Source: DASVDK01 sp036381125 [NCBI: Thermodesulfobacteriota bacterium] (GTDB taxonomy: Bacteria > DASVDK01). From it: a stretch of DNA of 10,863 bases. The stretch covers positions 1 through 10,863 of the forward strand of contig DASVDK010000140.1 of NCBI GenBank assembly GCA_036381125.1. Reading direction: 5' to 3'. Below are positions 1 through 10,268 of this stretch, one piece after another. Position numbers and translations under genes: made by a program. Positions within the stretch are counted from its first letter, which is position 1. Each line of letters starts with the position of its first letter. The notes beneath the pieces were generated by a model. It worked only from the letters and a program-made list of their open reading frames with translations, did no database searches and was not told where the DNA came from.

Positions 1-1044
1 GGCCTCGGCGATGCGCGACTCGAGCGCCTCGAGCGCCGCCAGCTCCTCCGCCATGCCGGCGGCGAGGGTCAACAGCTCGGCCACGCTCTGCACGCCGTGG
101 CGGCGCTTGAGCCGCGAGAGGAGCGCCAGGCGCGTCTCGACCTCGTCGAGCCGTCCCGCCTCGGCGTCGACGCTCGAGGCGTAGCTGCGCAGGCCGACGC
201 CCAGCTCCTGTACCGTTCGCAGCGCCGACTCGAGGTCCGCGACCGCGGCCTCCTGCGAGGGGTCGAGCCGCGAGAGGACGCGGGCCGACTCGAGCGCCTC
301 GCCGATCTTCGCCACGGCCGAGTCCTCGGCGCCGTAGAGCAGCTCGTGGGCGGCCTCGGCCGCCGCCCGCCGCTTCTCGGCCGACGCGAGAAGCCTGCGC
401 TCCTCCTGGAGCCGCTCCTCCTCGTCCGGGTCGAGCGCGGCGGCTTCGAGCTCCTCGACCTGGTGCCGCAGGACGTCGGCCCGCTCGCCCCGCCGGGTCT
501 CGGCGTCGCGCAGCTCGGCCAGGCGCCCGACCGCCTGCCGCCAGGCCTCGTACCGCGCCGCGTAGGCGCGCCGCGGCTCGCCCAGGCGCGCGTAGGCGTC
601 GAGGAGGTCGAGGTGGGTGTCCGGGCGCAAGAGCCGCTGCGACTCGTGCTGGCCGGCGATGGCGACGAGCCGGTCGCCGATGCCGGCCAGCATGGCCGCG
701 GTGGCCGGCCCACCGTTGAGGTACGTGCGGCTGCGCCCCGCGCGGGACAGGGTCCGCTTGACGACCAGCTCGCCCGCCTCCGCCCCCTCGACCCCCATCT
801 CGACCAGCCGGGCGACGAGGGGCTCGTCGCCCGCGATGTCGAAGCGAGCCTCGACCGTCGCCTCCTCCGCGCCGGCCCGGATCAGGTCCGCGGACGCGCG
901 CGCCCCGAGGAGCAGGTTCAGCGTGTCCACGATGATCGACTTGCCGGCGCCGGTCTCGCCCGTGAGCACCGTGAGCCCGGCGCCCAGCTCGAGCTCGAGC
1001 GACTCGATGACGGCGACCTGCCGGATCCTCAGCCCCGACAGCAT
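1..1044 (-). CDS. recN: DNA repair ATPase RecN, N-terminal 348 residues (3' part beyond left edge)
   Basis: RecN is an SMC-like ATPase that acts in recombinational repair of double-strand breaks. The ATG at 1044 follows a GAGGGG ribosome site. The frame is open to base 1, so about 60% of a usual 550-570 residue protein is present. The N-terminus reads MLSGLRIRQVAVIESLELEL, followed by the Walker A motif GETGAGKS at residues 29-36. The RecN-typical GQHESQ (Q-loop region) is at 131-136. From about residue 150 to the edge the protein is rich in Glu, Arg, Ala and Leu with heptad-like spacing, as expected for the coiled-coil arm. The signature motif, Walker B and C-terminal ATPase half are missing only because the window ends. 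The start lies 22 bp after the nadK stop, so the two genes are probably co-transcribed. I saw no LexA-type box in front of it. Confidence 0.95.
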   Translation of the reverse strand, partial: MLSGLRIRQVAVIESLELELGAGLTVLTGETGAGKSIIVDTLNLLLGARASADLIRAGAEEATVEARFDIAGDEPLVARLVEMGVEGAEAGELVVKRTLSRAGRSRTYLNGGPATAAMLAGIGDRLVAIAGQHESQRLLRPDTHLDLLDAYARLGEPRRAYAARYEAWRQAVGRLAELRDAETRRGERADVLRHQVEELEAAALDPDEEERLQEERRLLASAEKRRAAAEAAHELLYGAEDSAVAKIGEALESARVLSRLDPSQEAAVADLESALRTVQELGVGLRSYASSVDAEAGRLDEVETRLALLSRLKRRHGVQSVAELLTLAAGMAEELAALEALESRIAEA

Positions 1045-1066
1045 CCCCTCGACACCTCTCGCGGGC

Positions 1067-1876
1067 CTACTGCCCGCCCCACTTGAGCTTGGTCCGGAGG
1101 ACGTCGAAGTAGCTCCGGACCGGCGAATGGACGAGCGGCACGGTGGCCGCCGCGCGCCGCACCTCGACCACGTCGTGGGGCAGGACCGGGTAGCCGATCT
1201 GCCCGTCGAGCGTCAGCGCGACCTCGCCGTCGTCGCGGGTCCGGGTGACGGCCACCACCACGGAGTCGGGCACGACGAGGGGGCGCAGCGTGAGCGTGTG
1301 CGGCGCGATGGGCGTGATGAGGATGGATCGGTCCTCGGGGTGGATGATCGGCCCGCCGGCCGAGAGCGAGTAGCCCGTCGAGCCGGTCGGGGTCGCCACG
1401 ATGAGGCCGTCGCCGCGAAAGGTGGTGATGGGGGTCCCGTCCACGACCACGGTCAACTCGACCAGGCGGGCGAGGGCGACCTTGGTGAGGACGGCGTCGT
1501 TGAGCACCGTGTGCTCGGCGATCGTCTCGCCCCCCCGCGCGAGCCGCGCGGTGAGGAGCATCCGCTCGCTCACCGTGTAGTCGCCCGCGAGCACCCGCTC
1601 GAGGGCGTCCAGCATCTCGTCGGCCGTGACCTCCGTGAGGAAGCCGAGGCCGCCCAGGTTGACACCGAGGATGGGGACCGCGCGGCCGGCGACGAGACGC
1701 GCGGAGGCCAGGAGGGTGCCGTCGCCGCCGAGAACCACGACCAGGTCGAGGCCGTCCGGGGTGGCCGGGTTGCGCAGCGCCTCGCATCCCCTGGCCGCCA
1801 GCCAGCGCTCGAGCCCCTCCGCGACGTCGGCCGCGGCCTTGCTGTCCGGCTTGGCGACGATCCCGACCCGACGCAC
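1067..1876 (-). CDS. nadK: NAD kinase
   Basis: ATP-dependent NAD kinase (PpnK/NadK family) phosphorylates NAD+ to NADP+ in the cytoplasm and is the source of the cell's NADP pool. The product has 269 residues, normal for bacterial NadK. The signature GGDGT is at residues 50-54, followed by NLGGLGFLTE at 73-82. The catalytic Asn-acidic pair appears as N126-D127 (LNDAVL), where many homologues have NE. The GDGLIVATPTGSTGYSLSAG block begins at 155. The start is a GTG at 1876 preceded by a G-rich stretch (GGCGGGGGGCCC); the first residues, RRVGIVAKP, match the usual NadK N-terminus, supporting this start. The gene is followed by recN after 22 bp, a common pairing. A terminator lies upstream at 2001-2036, so nadK needs its own promoter; I could not find a convincing one. 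Confidence 0.95.
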   Translation of the reverse strand: MRRVGIVAKPDSKAAADVAEGLERWLAARGCEALRNPATPDGLDLVVVLGGDGTLLASARLVAGRAVPILGVNLGGLGFLTEVTADEMLDALERVLAGDYTVSERMLLTARLARGGETIAEHTVLNDAVLTKVALARLVELTVVVDGTPITTFRGDGLIVATPTGSTGYSLSAGGPIIHPEDRSILITPIAPHTLTLRPLVVPDSVVVAVTRTRDDGEVALTLDGQIGYPVLPHDVVEVRRAAATVPLVHSPVRSYFDVLRTKLKWGGQ

Positions 1877-1915
1877 GAACTGGGCCCCCCGCCTGGCTCA
1901 CGACCGAGCCGGCCG

Positions 1916-1939
1916 CCCGCCCGGACCGGTCCGGGCGGG
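1916..1939. promoter_or_regulatory. 24-bp perfect palindrome in the nadK leader
   Basis: CCCGCCCGGACC is followed immediately by its exact reverse complement, with no spacer. The palindrome lies 39 bp upstream of the nadK start codon, between the tRNA terminator and the gene. As DNA it could be an operator for a dimeric regulator. As RNA it could form a hairpin close to the ribosome site. No T-run follows on either strand, so an ordinary intrinsic terminator is less likely. No known operator was recognised. Confidence 0.5.
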
Positions 1940-2000
1940 GCCCCGGCACGTCGCCGAAGCCGCCACAGCCTAGCTCGCCCGGGCCGCAGGGCGCGCATAC

Positions 2001-2036
2001 AGAAAAGCCCGCGGGCGCATCGGGCGCCCGCGGGCT
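2001..2036 (-). terminator. Intrinsic terminator of the tRNA-Val/tRNA-Asp unit
   Basis: A perfect 13-bp stem (2006-2018 paired with 2024-2036) closes a 5-base loop. On the minus strand it is followed directly by TTTTCT. It starts 12 bases after the CCA end of tRNA-Asp. A GC-rich stem plus a T-run is the standard rho-independent form, so most tRNA transcripts should end here and not reach nadK. Confidence 0.85.
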
Positions 2037-2047
2037 CTCGTCGAAAG

Positions 2048-2124
<77 letters not shown>

Positions 2125-2130
2125 ACATGT

Positions 2131-2156
2131 CCGCCCGGCGTGCGGCGGCCGGGCGG
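2131..2156. other. GC stem-loop just ahead of tRNA-Asp
   Basis: A 9-bp perfect stem (2131-2139 with 2148-2156) closes an 8-base loop in the tRNA spacer. On the minus-strand transcript it ends 6 nt before the mature 5' end of tRNA-Asp. It may affect 5' processing, or partly attenuate read-through from tRNA-Val; neither is proven. Confidence 0.45.
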
Positions 2157-2171
2157 GCTCGACGAGCAATC

Positions 2172-2177
2172 ATTATA
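2172..2177 (-). promoter_or_regulatory. -10 box of a probable tRNA-Asp promoter
   Basis: On the minus strand this is a perfect TATAAT, standing out in very GC-rich DNA, about 47 bp upstream of mature tRNA-Asp. The hexamer 17 bp upstream (TCTCAA) is a poor -35 match. Promoter activity is therefore likely but not certain. It would let tRNA-Asp be made independently of tRNA-Val. Confidence 0.55.
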
Positions 2178-2216
2178 CGACAGGCCGGGGCCGGTTGAGA
2201 GAGGCGCCCGACACCC

Positions 2217-2292
2217 TGGTAGGCGGAACAGGGATCGAACCTGTGACCCTCGGCTTGTAAAGCCGATGCTCTCCCAGCTGAGCTATCCGCCC
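2217..2292 (-). tRNA. tRNA-Val (anticodon TAC)
   Basis: A complete cloverleaf is present on the minus strand. The acceptor stem is GGGCGGA/TCCGCCT with a G-T first pair, discriminator A and encoded CCA (2217-2219). The D arm is GCTC...GAGC. The anticodon stem TCGGC/GCCGA encloses the loop TTTACAA, giving anticodon TAC, which reads valine GUA-type codons. The T arm is ACAGG-TTCGATC-CCTGT. It is 76 nt long and is the first gene after the strong promoter at 2332-2360. Confidence 0.97.
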
Positions 2293-2331
2293 GAAAACAC
2301 GCGCGCTTCGAGCGACCGGCGCGAACACAAA

Positions 2332-2360
2332 ATTCTAGACGCGTCGCGGGCGCGCGTCAA
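2332..2360 (-). promoter_or_regulatory. Sigma70-type promoter of the tRNA genes
   Basis: On the minus strand TTGACG (2355-2360) and TAGAAT (2332-2337) are separated by exactly 17 bp, each one base from consensus. The expected transcription start is near 2325, giving a leader of about 33 nt before mature tRNA-Val. This is among the best promoter matches in the window and suits a highly expressed tRNA unit. Confidence 0.8.
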
Positions 2361-2474
2361 GGTCGGGTGGTCCCCCTGGCGCGAAGGCCGGGTTCGGCCC
2401 GGCCGGAGCAAGCGACCTGCCGGGGAGGTTCCGCCGCCCCGGCGGCGCGAATCGGTACCCGGCTGGCGAGTCGT

Positions 2475-2501
2475 CGGGCGGGGGGCGGAGCCCCCCTCCC
2501 G
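2475..2501 (-). terminator. Hairpin directly after lon, likely terminator
   Basis: GGGGGGC (2480-2486) pairs with GCCCCCC (2490-2496) around a 3-base loop. Four further pairs extend it beyond one mismatch. It begins 3 bases past the lon stop codon. No T-run follows on the minus strand, so it is a GC-type 3' hairpin and may need Rho or act mainly to protect the mRNA end. Confidence 0.5.
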
Positions 2502-2504
2502 GCG

Positions 2505-4952
<2,448 letters not shown>

Positions 4953-4991
4953 AGGCTCCCAGGGTGTGCCTGACGTCGGCATAGCGCGGGC

Positions 4992-5029
4992 GGTCCGGCG
5001 GGAGGCCACGCGAGGCCTCCCGCCGGGCC
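4992..5029. terminator. Strong hairpin between clpX and lon
   Basis: A 16-bp stem with one G-T pair (4992-5007 with 5014-5029) closes a 6-base loop. It lies 10 bases after the clpX stop. No T-run follows on the minus strand. It could be a Rho-assisted terminator, an attenuator lowering lon expression relative to clpPX, or an mRNA-stabilising structure. Confidence 0.5.
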
Positions 5030-5039
5030 CGGCCGCGGG

Positions 5040-6293
<1,254 letters not shown>

Positions 6294-6315
6294 CTGGCGT
6301 TCGCCTCCCGGATAG

Positions 6316-6978
<663 letters not shown>

Positions 6979-7011
6979 GTGCCCCTTCTTGTTGGCCTTT
7001 GACGACGCCTA

Positions 7012-7034
7012 CCCGGGTCCTCTTCGAACCCGGG
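7012..7034. other. Small stem-loop in the clpP leader
   Basis: CCCGGGT (7012-7018) pairs with ACCCGGG (7028-7034) around a 9-base loop, in the 127-bp gap between tig and clpP. It would be in the 5' leader of a clpP transcript started near 7038. No T-run follows, so it is not a classical terminator. Confidence 0.35.
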
Positions 7035-7043
7035 GGCGCGGAT

Positions 7044-7052
7044 AGTATCGCA
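7044..7052 (-). promoter_or_regulatory. Possible extended -10 promoter for clpPX
   Basis: On the minus strand the sequence reads TGC followed by GATACT, which fits a TGn-extended -10 element with two mismatches to TATAAT. No good -35 hexamer lies at 16-18 bp. It is about 65 bp upstream of the clpP start. It would allow clpPX to be expressed apart from tig. Confidence 0.35.
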
Positions 7053-7105
7053 CTTCTCCCGCAGAGGGTAGAAGAAAGCCGCCGGTAGCAAGGCGAGCGA
7101 CACGA

Positions 7106-8389
7106 TTACCGGGCACCGGCCCTCGCCACCAGGAACTCGAGCGTCTTCTCCTCGAGGAGCGAGGCCCGCAGGTCCTCCAGCCGGCCGCTCGCCTCGAGCC
7201 TCCGGCGGAGGCTCTCCGGGGTCTGCTTGCCCCCCTCGGCCAGCCGGGCGATGCGGGCGTCGAGTTCCCCGTCGTCCACGGCCAGCCCCTCCTGCCGCGC
7301 CACCGCCTCCAGGACGAGGCCGGCGTGCACCTGCCGGCGCGCCCGCTCCCGGGCCTCGGCGGCCAGGCGCTCGGGATCGACCCGAACCCTCGAGAGATCG
7401 AGCCCCTGGTGCTGCATGCGGTGCTGCCACTCCCGGATCAGGGCGCGCGCCTGGTCCTCGACCAGGGCCGGCGGGATCTCGACCGGGTTGCGCTCGAGGA
7501 GGGCGTCGAGGAGCGCCTCCCGGGCCGCCGCCTGCCTGCGCTCGGTCTCCTCGGCCACGTAGGCGTCGCGGATCGCGGCCCGCAACGCCTCGAGCGAGTC
7601 GAAGCTCCCGACATCCTTGGCAAATTCGTCGTCGAGCGCCGGCAGGACCTTCTCCTTGAGGTCCTTCACGGTGACCGTGAAGCCGGCCGACTTGCCGGAG
7701 AGGGAGGGCTCCCGGTAGTCCTCGGGGAAGGTCAGCGTGAAGGACTTCGTCTCCCCCACCGACACCCCCTCGAGCGCCTCCTCGAAGCCGGGGATGAACC
7801 GATCCGAGCCCAGCTCCACCTGCACATCGGTGCCCGTCATGTCGGGCCGCTTCGCGCCGTCGACCTCGCCCTCGAAGTCCACCGTGAGGGTGTCGCCCTT
7901 GCGGGCCGGCCTCGGCTCGGCCGGCGTGCGGAGCTGGGCGTGGACCTCGCGCAACCGCTCGAGGCGGCTCTGGATCTCCCCCTCGTCCGGCGTGACCGTC
8001 GTGTCCGGCATGGGGAGGCCGACGTAGTCCCTGGCCTGGACCTCCGGCTTCACCTCGAGGATGGCCGTGTACGCGAAGTCCTTCCCCTGCTCGAGCGACG
8101 CCTGCTCGATGACCGGCGTGGCCACCGGCGTGACCCGGTGCTCGGTGACCGCCGCCGACAGCGAGTCCTGGATCAGCCGGGAGGCGACCTCCTGCTCGAC
8201 CCGCTCCTTGTAATAGCGCTCGAGGATCGGCCGGGGGACCTTGCCCTGGCGGAAGCCCTTGAGCCGGACCTCCTTCCTGAGCCCCTCGTAGGCGCGGTCG
8301 ATGGCGGCGTCGACGCGGTCCTTCGGGACCTCGACGCTGAAGCGCCTGCGGATCGGGCTGAGCGACTCGACCTGGACCTTGGCGGACAT
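7106..8389 (-). CDS. tig: Trigger factor, ribosome-associated chaperone and prolyl isomerase
   Basis: Trigger factor binds the ribosome exit tunnel, shields nascent chains and has FKBP-type peptidyl-prolyl isomerase activity. The product has 427 residues, normal for the family. The ribosome-binding signature GFRQGKVP is at 45-52. The FKBP-like domain runs from about 160 to 245, with GDTLTVDFEG starting at 165 and later FIPGFEEAL and TFPEDY. The helical substrate-cradling domain follows, rich in Arg, Glu, Ala and Leu. The ATG at 8389 gives the canonical N-terminal start (KVQVESLSPIRRRFSVEVP). No strong Shine-Dalgarno sequence precedes it, so initiation may rely on the leader. It heads the tig-clpP-clpX-lon series, and a promoter lies about 76 bp upstream of the start codon. 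Confidence 0.96.
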   Translation of the reverse strand: MSAKVQVESLSPIRRRFSVEVPKDRVDAAIDRAYEGLRKEVRLKGFRQGKVPRPILERYYKERVEQEVASRLIQDSLSAAVTEHRVTPVATPVIEQASLEQGKDFAYTAILEVKPEVQARDYVGLPMPDTTVTPDEGEIQSRLERLREVHAQLRTPAEPRPARKGDTLTVDFEGEVDGAKRPDMTGTDVQVELGSDRFIPGFEEALEGVSVGETKSFTLTFPEDYREPSLSGKSAGFTVTVKDLKEKVLPALDDEFAKDVGSFDSLEALRAAIRDAYVAEETERRQAAAREALLDALLERNPVEIPPALVEDQARALIREWQHRMQHQGLDLSRVRVDPERLAAEARERARRQVHAGLVLEAVARQEGLAVDDGELDARIARLAEGGKQTPESLRRRLEASGRLEDLRASLLEEKTLEFLVARAGAR

Positions 8390-8464
8390 CAGGGACTCGC
8401 GAGCGGCGCGGGAACCCCCGCGCTCGGTGTTGGGGTTGGCAACAGCAACCTGGTCGGACGCGTC

Positions 8465-8510
8465 ATGGTACCAGAGGCGGCCGGCCCGATCAAAGTGCCC
8501 GAAAATAAAA
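8465..8510 (-). promoter_or_regulatory. Promoter of tig with A/T-rich upstream element
   Basis: On the minus strand TTGATC (8488-8493) and TACCAT (8465-8470) are separated by 17 bp. The start would be near 8458, leaving a leader of about 68 nt. Immediately upstream of the -35, plus-strand GAAAATAAAA (8501-8510) is a rare A/T patch placed as an UP element would be. A heat-shock sigma factor is conceivable given the genes, but the boxes fit the housekeeping consensus better. Confidence 0.65.
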
Positions 8511-8692
8511 CCGTTTCTCGGCGCCGACCGGCCGGTGCCGGGGCCGCGCGTCCCCCGGGCGGATCACGCGGCCGACAACGCCGCCGCTGGCTCGCCCATC
8601 GAGCCGCCCCCAGGACGAGGGGCGGACCGGCCGGATGCGGACGCCTCCCCCTTGTGACGGTGGGGCGCGTGTGCGGGACTCCCCCGCGATGG

Positions 8693-8710
8693 CTTTTCCT
8701 CGAGAACGCG
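8693..8710 (-). repeat. Possible inverted third copy of the repeat's leading motif
   Basis: The minus strand reads CGCGTTCTCGAGGAAAAG. This resembles CGCGTTCTTGCGCAAAAG at 8860-8877, with three differences. The match covers only the leading 18 bases of the longer repeat and could be chance in GC-rich DNA. Confidence 0.25.
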
Positions 8711-8861
8711 ACGGACGACAGCGCTCGATCTGGGTTCCGCCGAGCCCGGCCGCCGCTCGCCGAGAGCTGTCCCGGGCAGCCGGCCCGGCGATCGGTCCGC
8801 GGCCCGCCCGGCCCCGCGCGACCGGAAGGCCGCCCCGGTCCCCTCGACGCGTCGACTTCGC

Positions 8862-8918
8862 GTTCTTGCGCAAAAGAGGCGACGCCCGAAGCCCCCGCGT
8901 CCCGGGCGTCCGTCCCAA
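8862..8918 (+). repeat. Dispersed repeat, copy A, upstream of the AraC-family gene
   Basis: This 57-bp segment shares ordered blocks with copy B at 10423-10477: GTTCTTGCG at the start, then AAA, CGCGTCCCG at +34 (+33 in B), and CGTCCCAA at +49 (+47 in B). It ends 39 bp before the regulator's start codon. It contains the palindrome TTGCGCAA at its left end. An operator or a duplicated promoter are the simplest readings. Confidence 0.5.
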
Positions 8919-8957
8919 CGTTCGAGAGCGGTCGGTGAGCGGCGAGAGGGACTGCGA

Positions 8958-9833
8958 ATGGCTTCGGGGCTCGGCGAGGAGGCGGTTCGGTTCTCTCGTC
9001 CTGTGGATCTGCCCGGCGTCGAGGTGGCGCTGGGGACGACCCGCATGGCCTGGCGCTGGTTTCACCAGACGTACACGGTCGCCACGATCTTCGCCGGCGG
9101 CTGCGAGTGGGCCTACCGGGGCGCCGCGCACCGCGCCGGGCCCGGCAGCTTGATGCTGAGGGAGCCGGGCGAGGTCCACGTCGAGCAGCCTCCGCGGCCG
9201 AGCGCGACCTTCGCGACCGTCTTCCTCGACCCCTCCGTCGTGGAACGGGCGATGCGGGAGTCGTCATCGGGACCCGCGGCGCCGCACCTCGTGCGGGCGC
9301 AGGTGTCCGACCCGGTCCTCTTCGACGCCTTCACCCGGCTCCACGGCGCCCTGGAGACGTCGGCCACCAGGCTCGAGCGCCAGTCGCGGCTCGCCGCCTG
9401 CGTGCAGCTCCTCCTCGGCCGTCATGCCGAGCGCGGCCCGACGGGCGGCGCCGAAGGCCGCGAACGGGCGGCCGTGCGGCGCGTGCGCGAGTACCTCCAC
9501 GAGCGGTACGCGGACAACGTGTCGCTGGACGAGCTGGCGGCGATCGCGGGCCTCGGCCGCTTCACGCTGGCGACGGCCTTCCGACGGGAGGTCGGTCTGC
9601 CGCCGCACGCCTACCACCTGCAGGTGCGCGTGGCGGCGGCGCGGCGCCTGCTCGCCGGCGGCATGTCGGCCGTGCGGGTCGCGACGACCGTCGGCTTCGC
9701 CGACCAGGCGCACATGATTCGCCACTTCCGGCGGGCGATCGGTATCACGCCAGGGGCGTACGCCGATGCCGCGCGCGGCCGGGAGTCCCCCATGCCGCAG
9801 GCCGGGTCGATCCCCGCGCTCCTGGCCGGGTAG
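8958..9833 (+). CDS. AraC-family transcriptional regulator with N-terminal cupin-like domain
   Basis: The 291-residue product has the two-domain plan of AraC-family activators. Residues ~30-95 look like the AraC-type cupin ligand-binding domain, with HQTYT, a Gly-Gly turn, YRG, then PGSLML and PGEVH. The C-terminal ~100 residues (about 176-275) form the double helix-turn-helix DNA-binding domain. The first reads SLDELAAIAGLGRFTLATAF, followed by GLPPHAYHLQVRVAAARRLL. The second is VATTVGFADQAHMIRHFRRA, followed by the typical GITPGAY ending. The ATG at 8958 is set 7 nt after GAGAGGG. It is the only clear plus-strand gene in the window and converges on the small secreted-protein genes. The inducer and targets cannot be deduced. 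A repeat shared with the region upstream of the lipoprotein gene hints at self-regulation and a local target, which is inference. Confidence 0.9.
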   Translation: MASGLGEEAVRFSRPVDLPGVEVALGTTRMAWRWFHQTYTVATIFAGGCEWAYRGAAHRAGPGSLMLREPGEVHVEQPPRPSATFATVFLDPSVVERAMRESSSGPAAPHLVRAQVSDPVLFDAFTRLHGALETSATRLERQSRLAACVQLLLGRHAERGPTGGAEGRERAAVRRVREYLHERYADNVSLDELAAIAGLGRFTLATAFRREVGLPPHAYHLQVRVAAARRLLAGGMSAVRVATTVGFADQAHMIRHFRRAIGITPGAYADAARGRESPMPQAGSIPALLAG

Positions 9834-10034
9834 CCCCGGGGCCGATCCGACCGCGCCGCCGGCTGGTGGACGCCCGCCGTTCTCGTCCCCGCAACCCGGC
9901 TCACGCCGACACCGGCCGCGGCGACACGCCGGGGACGACCCGCACCGCGAGGCAGGGGTCGACGAACCCGCGCCGAGGGTACGTACCGCCGGCCGGCGTC
10001 CGGGCCGCGCGTACGGACGCCTCGCACCCGGCGT
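9834..10034. other. Convergent intergenic region with a stem-loop
   Basis: This 201-bp gap lies between the converging regulator and lipoprotein genes. GGCGTCCG (9995-10002) pairs with CGGACGCC (10014-10021) around an 11-base loop, 13 bases past the lipoprotein stop. GGTACGTACC (9978-9987) is a short perfect palindrome. The hairpin may end transcription from either side, but no T-run adjoins it. A minus-strand frame here (9901-10116) has no ribosome site and overlaps the lipoprotein gene, so it is not called. Confidence 0.4.
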
Positions 10035-10268
10035 CTAGGGTGACGGCGGCGCGGGCGCTCCACGGCCCAGGGCCGGCCGATGCGAGTCCGGGGGCAGGCG
10101 GCCGGTCAAGCTCCACGGACCCGTCCCGAGCGCCGCACCCTCGGGCGTGGGAGTACGGTCGTCGCGGTCCGGCGTCCCGCTCCGCCCGTGGGAGCCGGTG
10201 GTGGAACAGCCGGCCAGGCCGCCCGAGACGACCAGGCCGACGGCGAGCACAAGACCCAGTACCTTCAT
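10035..10268 (-). CDS. Small predicted lipoprotein, unknown function
   Basis: The 77-residue product starts MKVLGLVLAVGLVVSGGLAG and has Cys21 in a good lipobox, L18-A19-G20-C21. It should be exported by Sec, lipidated and anchored to a membrane. GAGGA stands just before the ATG at 10268. The mature part (57 residues) is rich in Gly, Pro, Ser and Arg, polar and probably disordered; I recognise no family. Third codon positions are G/C-rich (about 84%) but less so than in the housekeeping genes. The signal segment closely resembles that of the next ORF upstream. Residues ~43-66 lie in one arm of an inverted repeat whose other arm is at 10531-10598. The gene could be the functional member of a decayed duplicate pair. 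Confidence 0.6.
   Translation of the reverse strand: MKVLGLVLAVGLVVSGGLAGCSTTGSHGRSGTPDRDDRTPTPEGAALGTGPWSLTGRLPPDSHRPALGRGAPAPPSP

Larger units (their letters stand above)
8390..8957. other. 568-bp divergent intergenic region between tig and the AraC-family gene
   Basis: I see no credible gene here. Open frames on both strands are Arg/Pro-rich shadows with no ribosome site or family motif. The left part holds the tig promoter and its A/T-rich upstream element. The right part holds one copy of a dispersed 57-bp repeat (8862-8918) and the ribosome site GAGAGGG (8944-8950) of the regulator gene. The middle, about 8523-8690, shows nothing I can interpret. Confidence 0.7.

Noticed and set aside
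1045-1066. Possible LexA operator ahead of recN
   Set aside because: The 22-bp nadK-recN gap contains only the ribosome site; no inverted-repeat SOS box was seen.
7325-8938. 537-codon plus-strand frame over tig and its promoter
   Set aside because: It is antisense to trigger factor and runs through the tig promoter region; its product is low-complexity.
8389-9267. Minus-strand frames of 229 and 292 codons in the tig/AraC-family gap
   Set aside because: They are Arg/Pro/Ser-rich without ribosome sites, overlap the regulator gene antisense, and the longer one ends inside the tig start.
9901-10116. 71-codon minus-strand frame overlapping the end of the lipoprotein gene
   Set aside because: It has no ribosome site, no signal sequence and no recognised motif. 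A frameshift extension of the lipoprotein is conceivable but unsupported.
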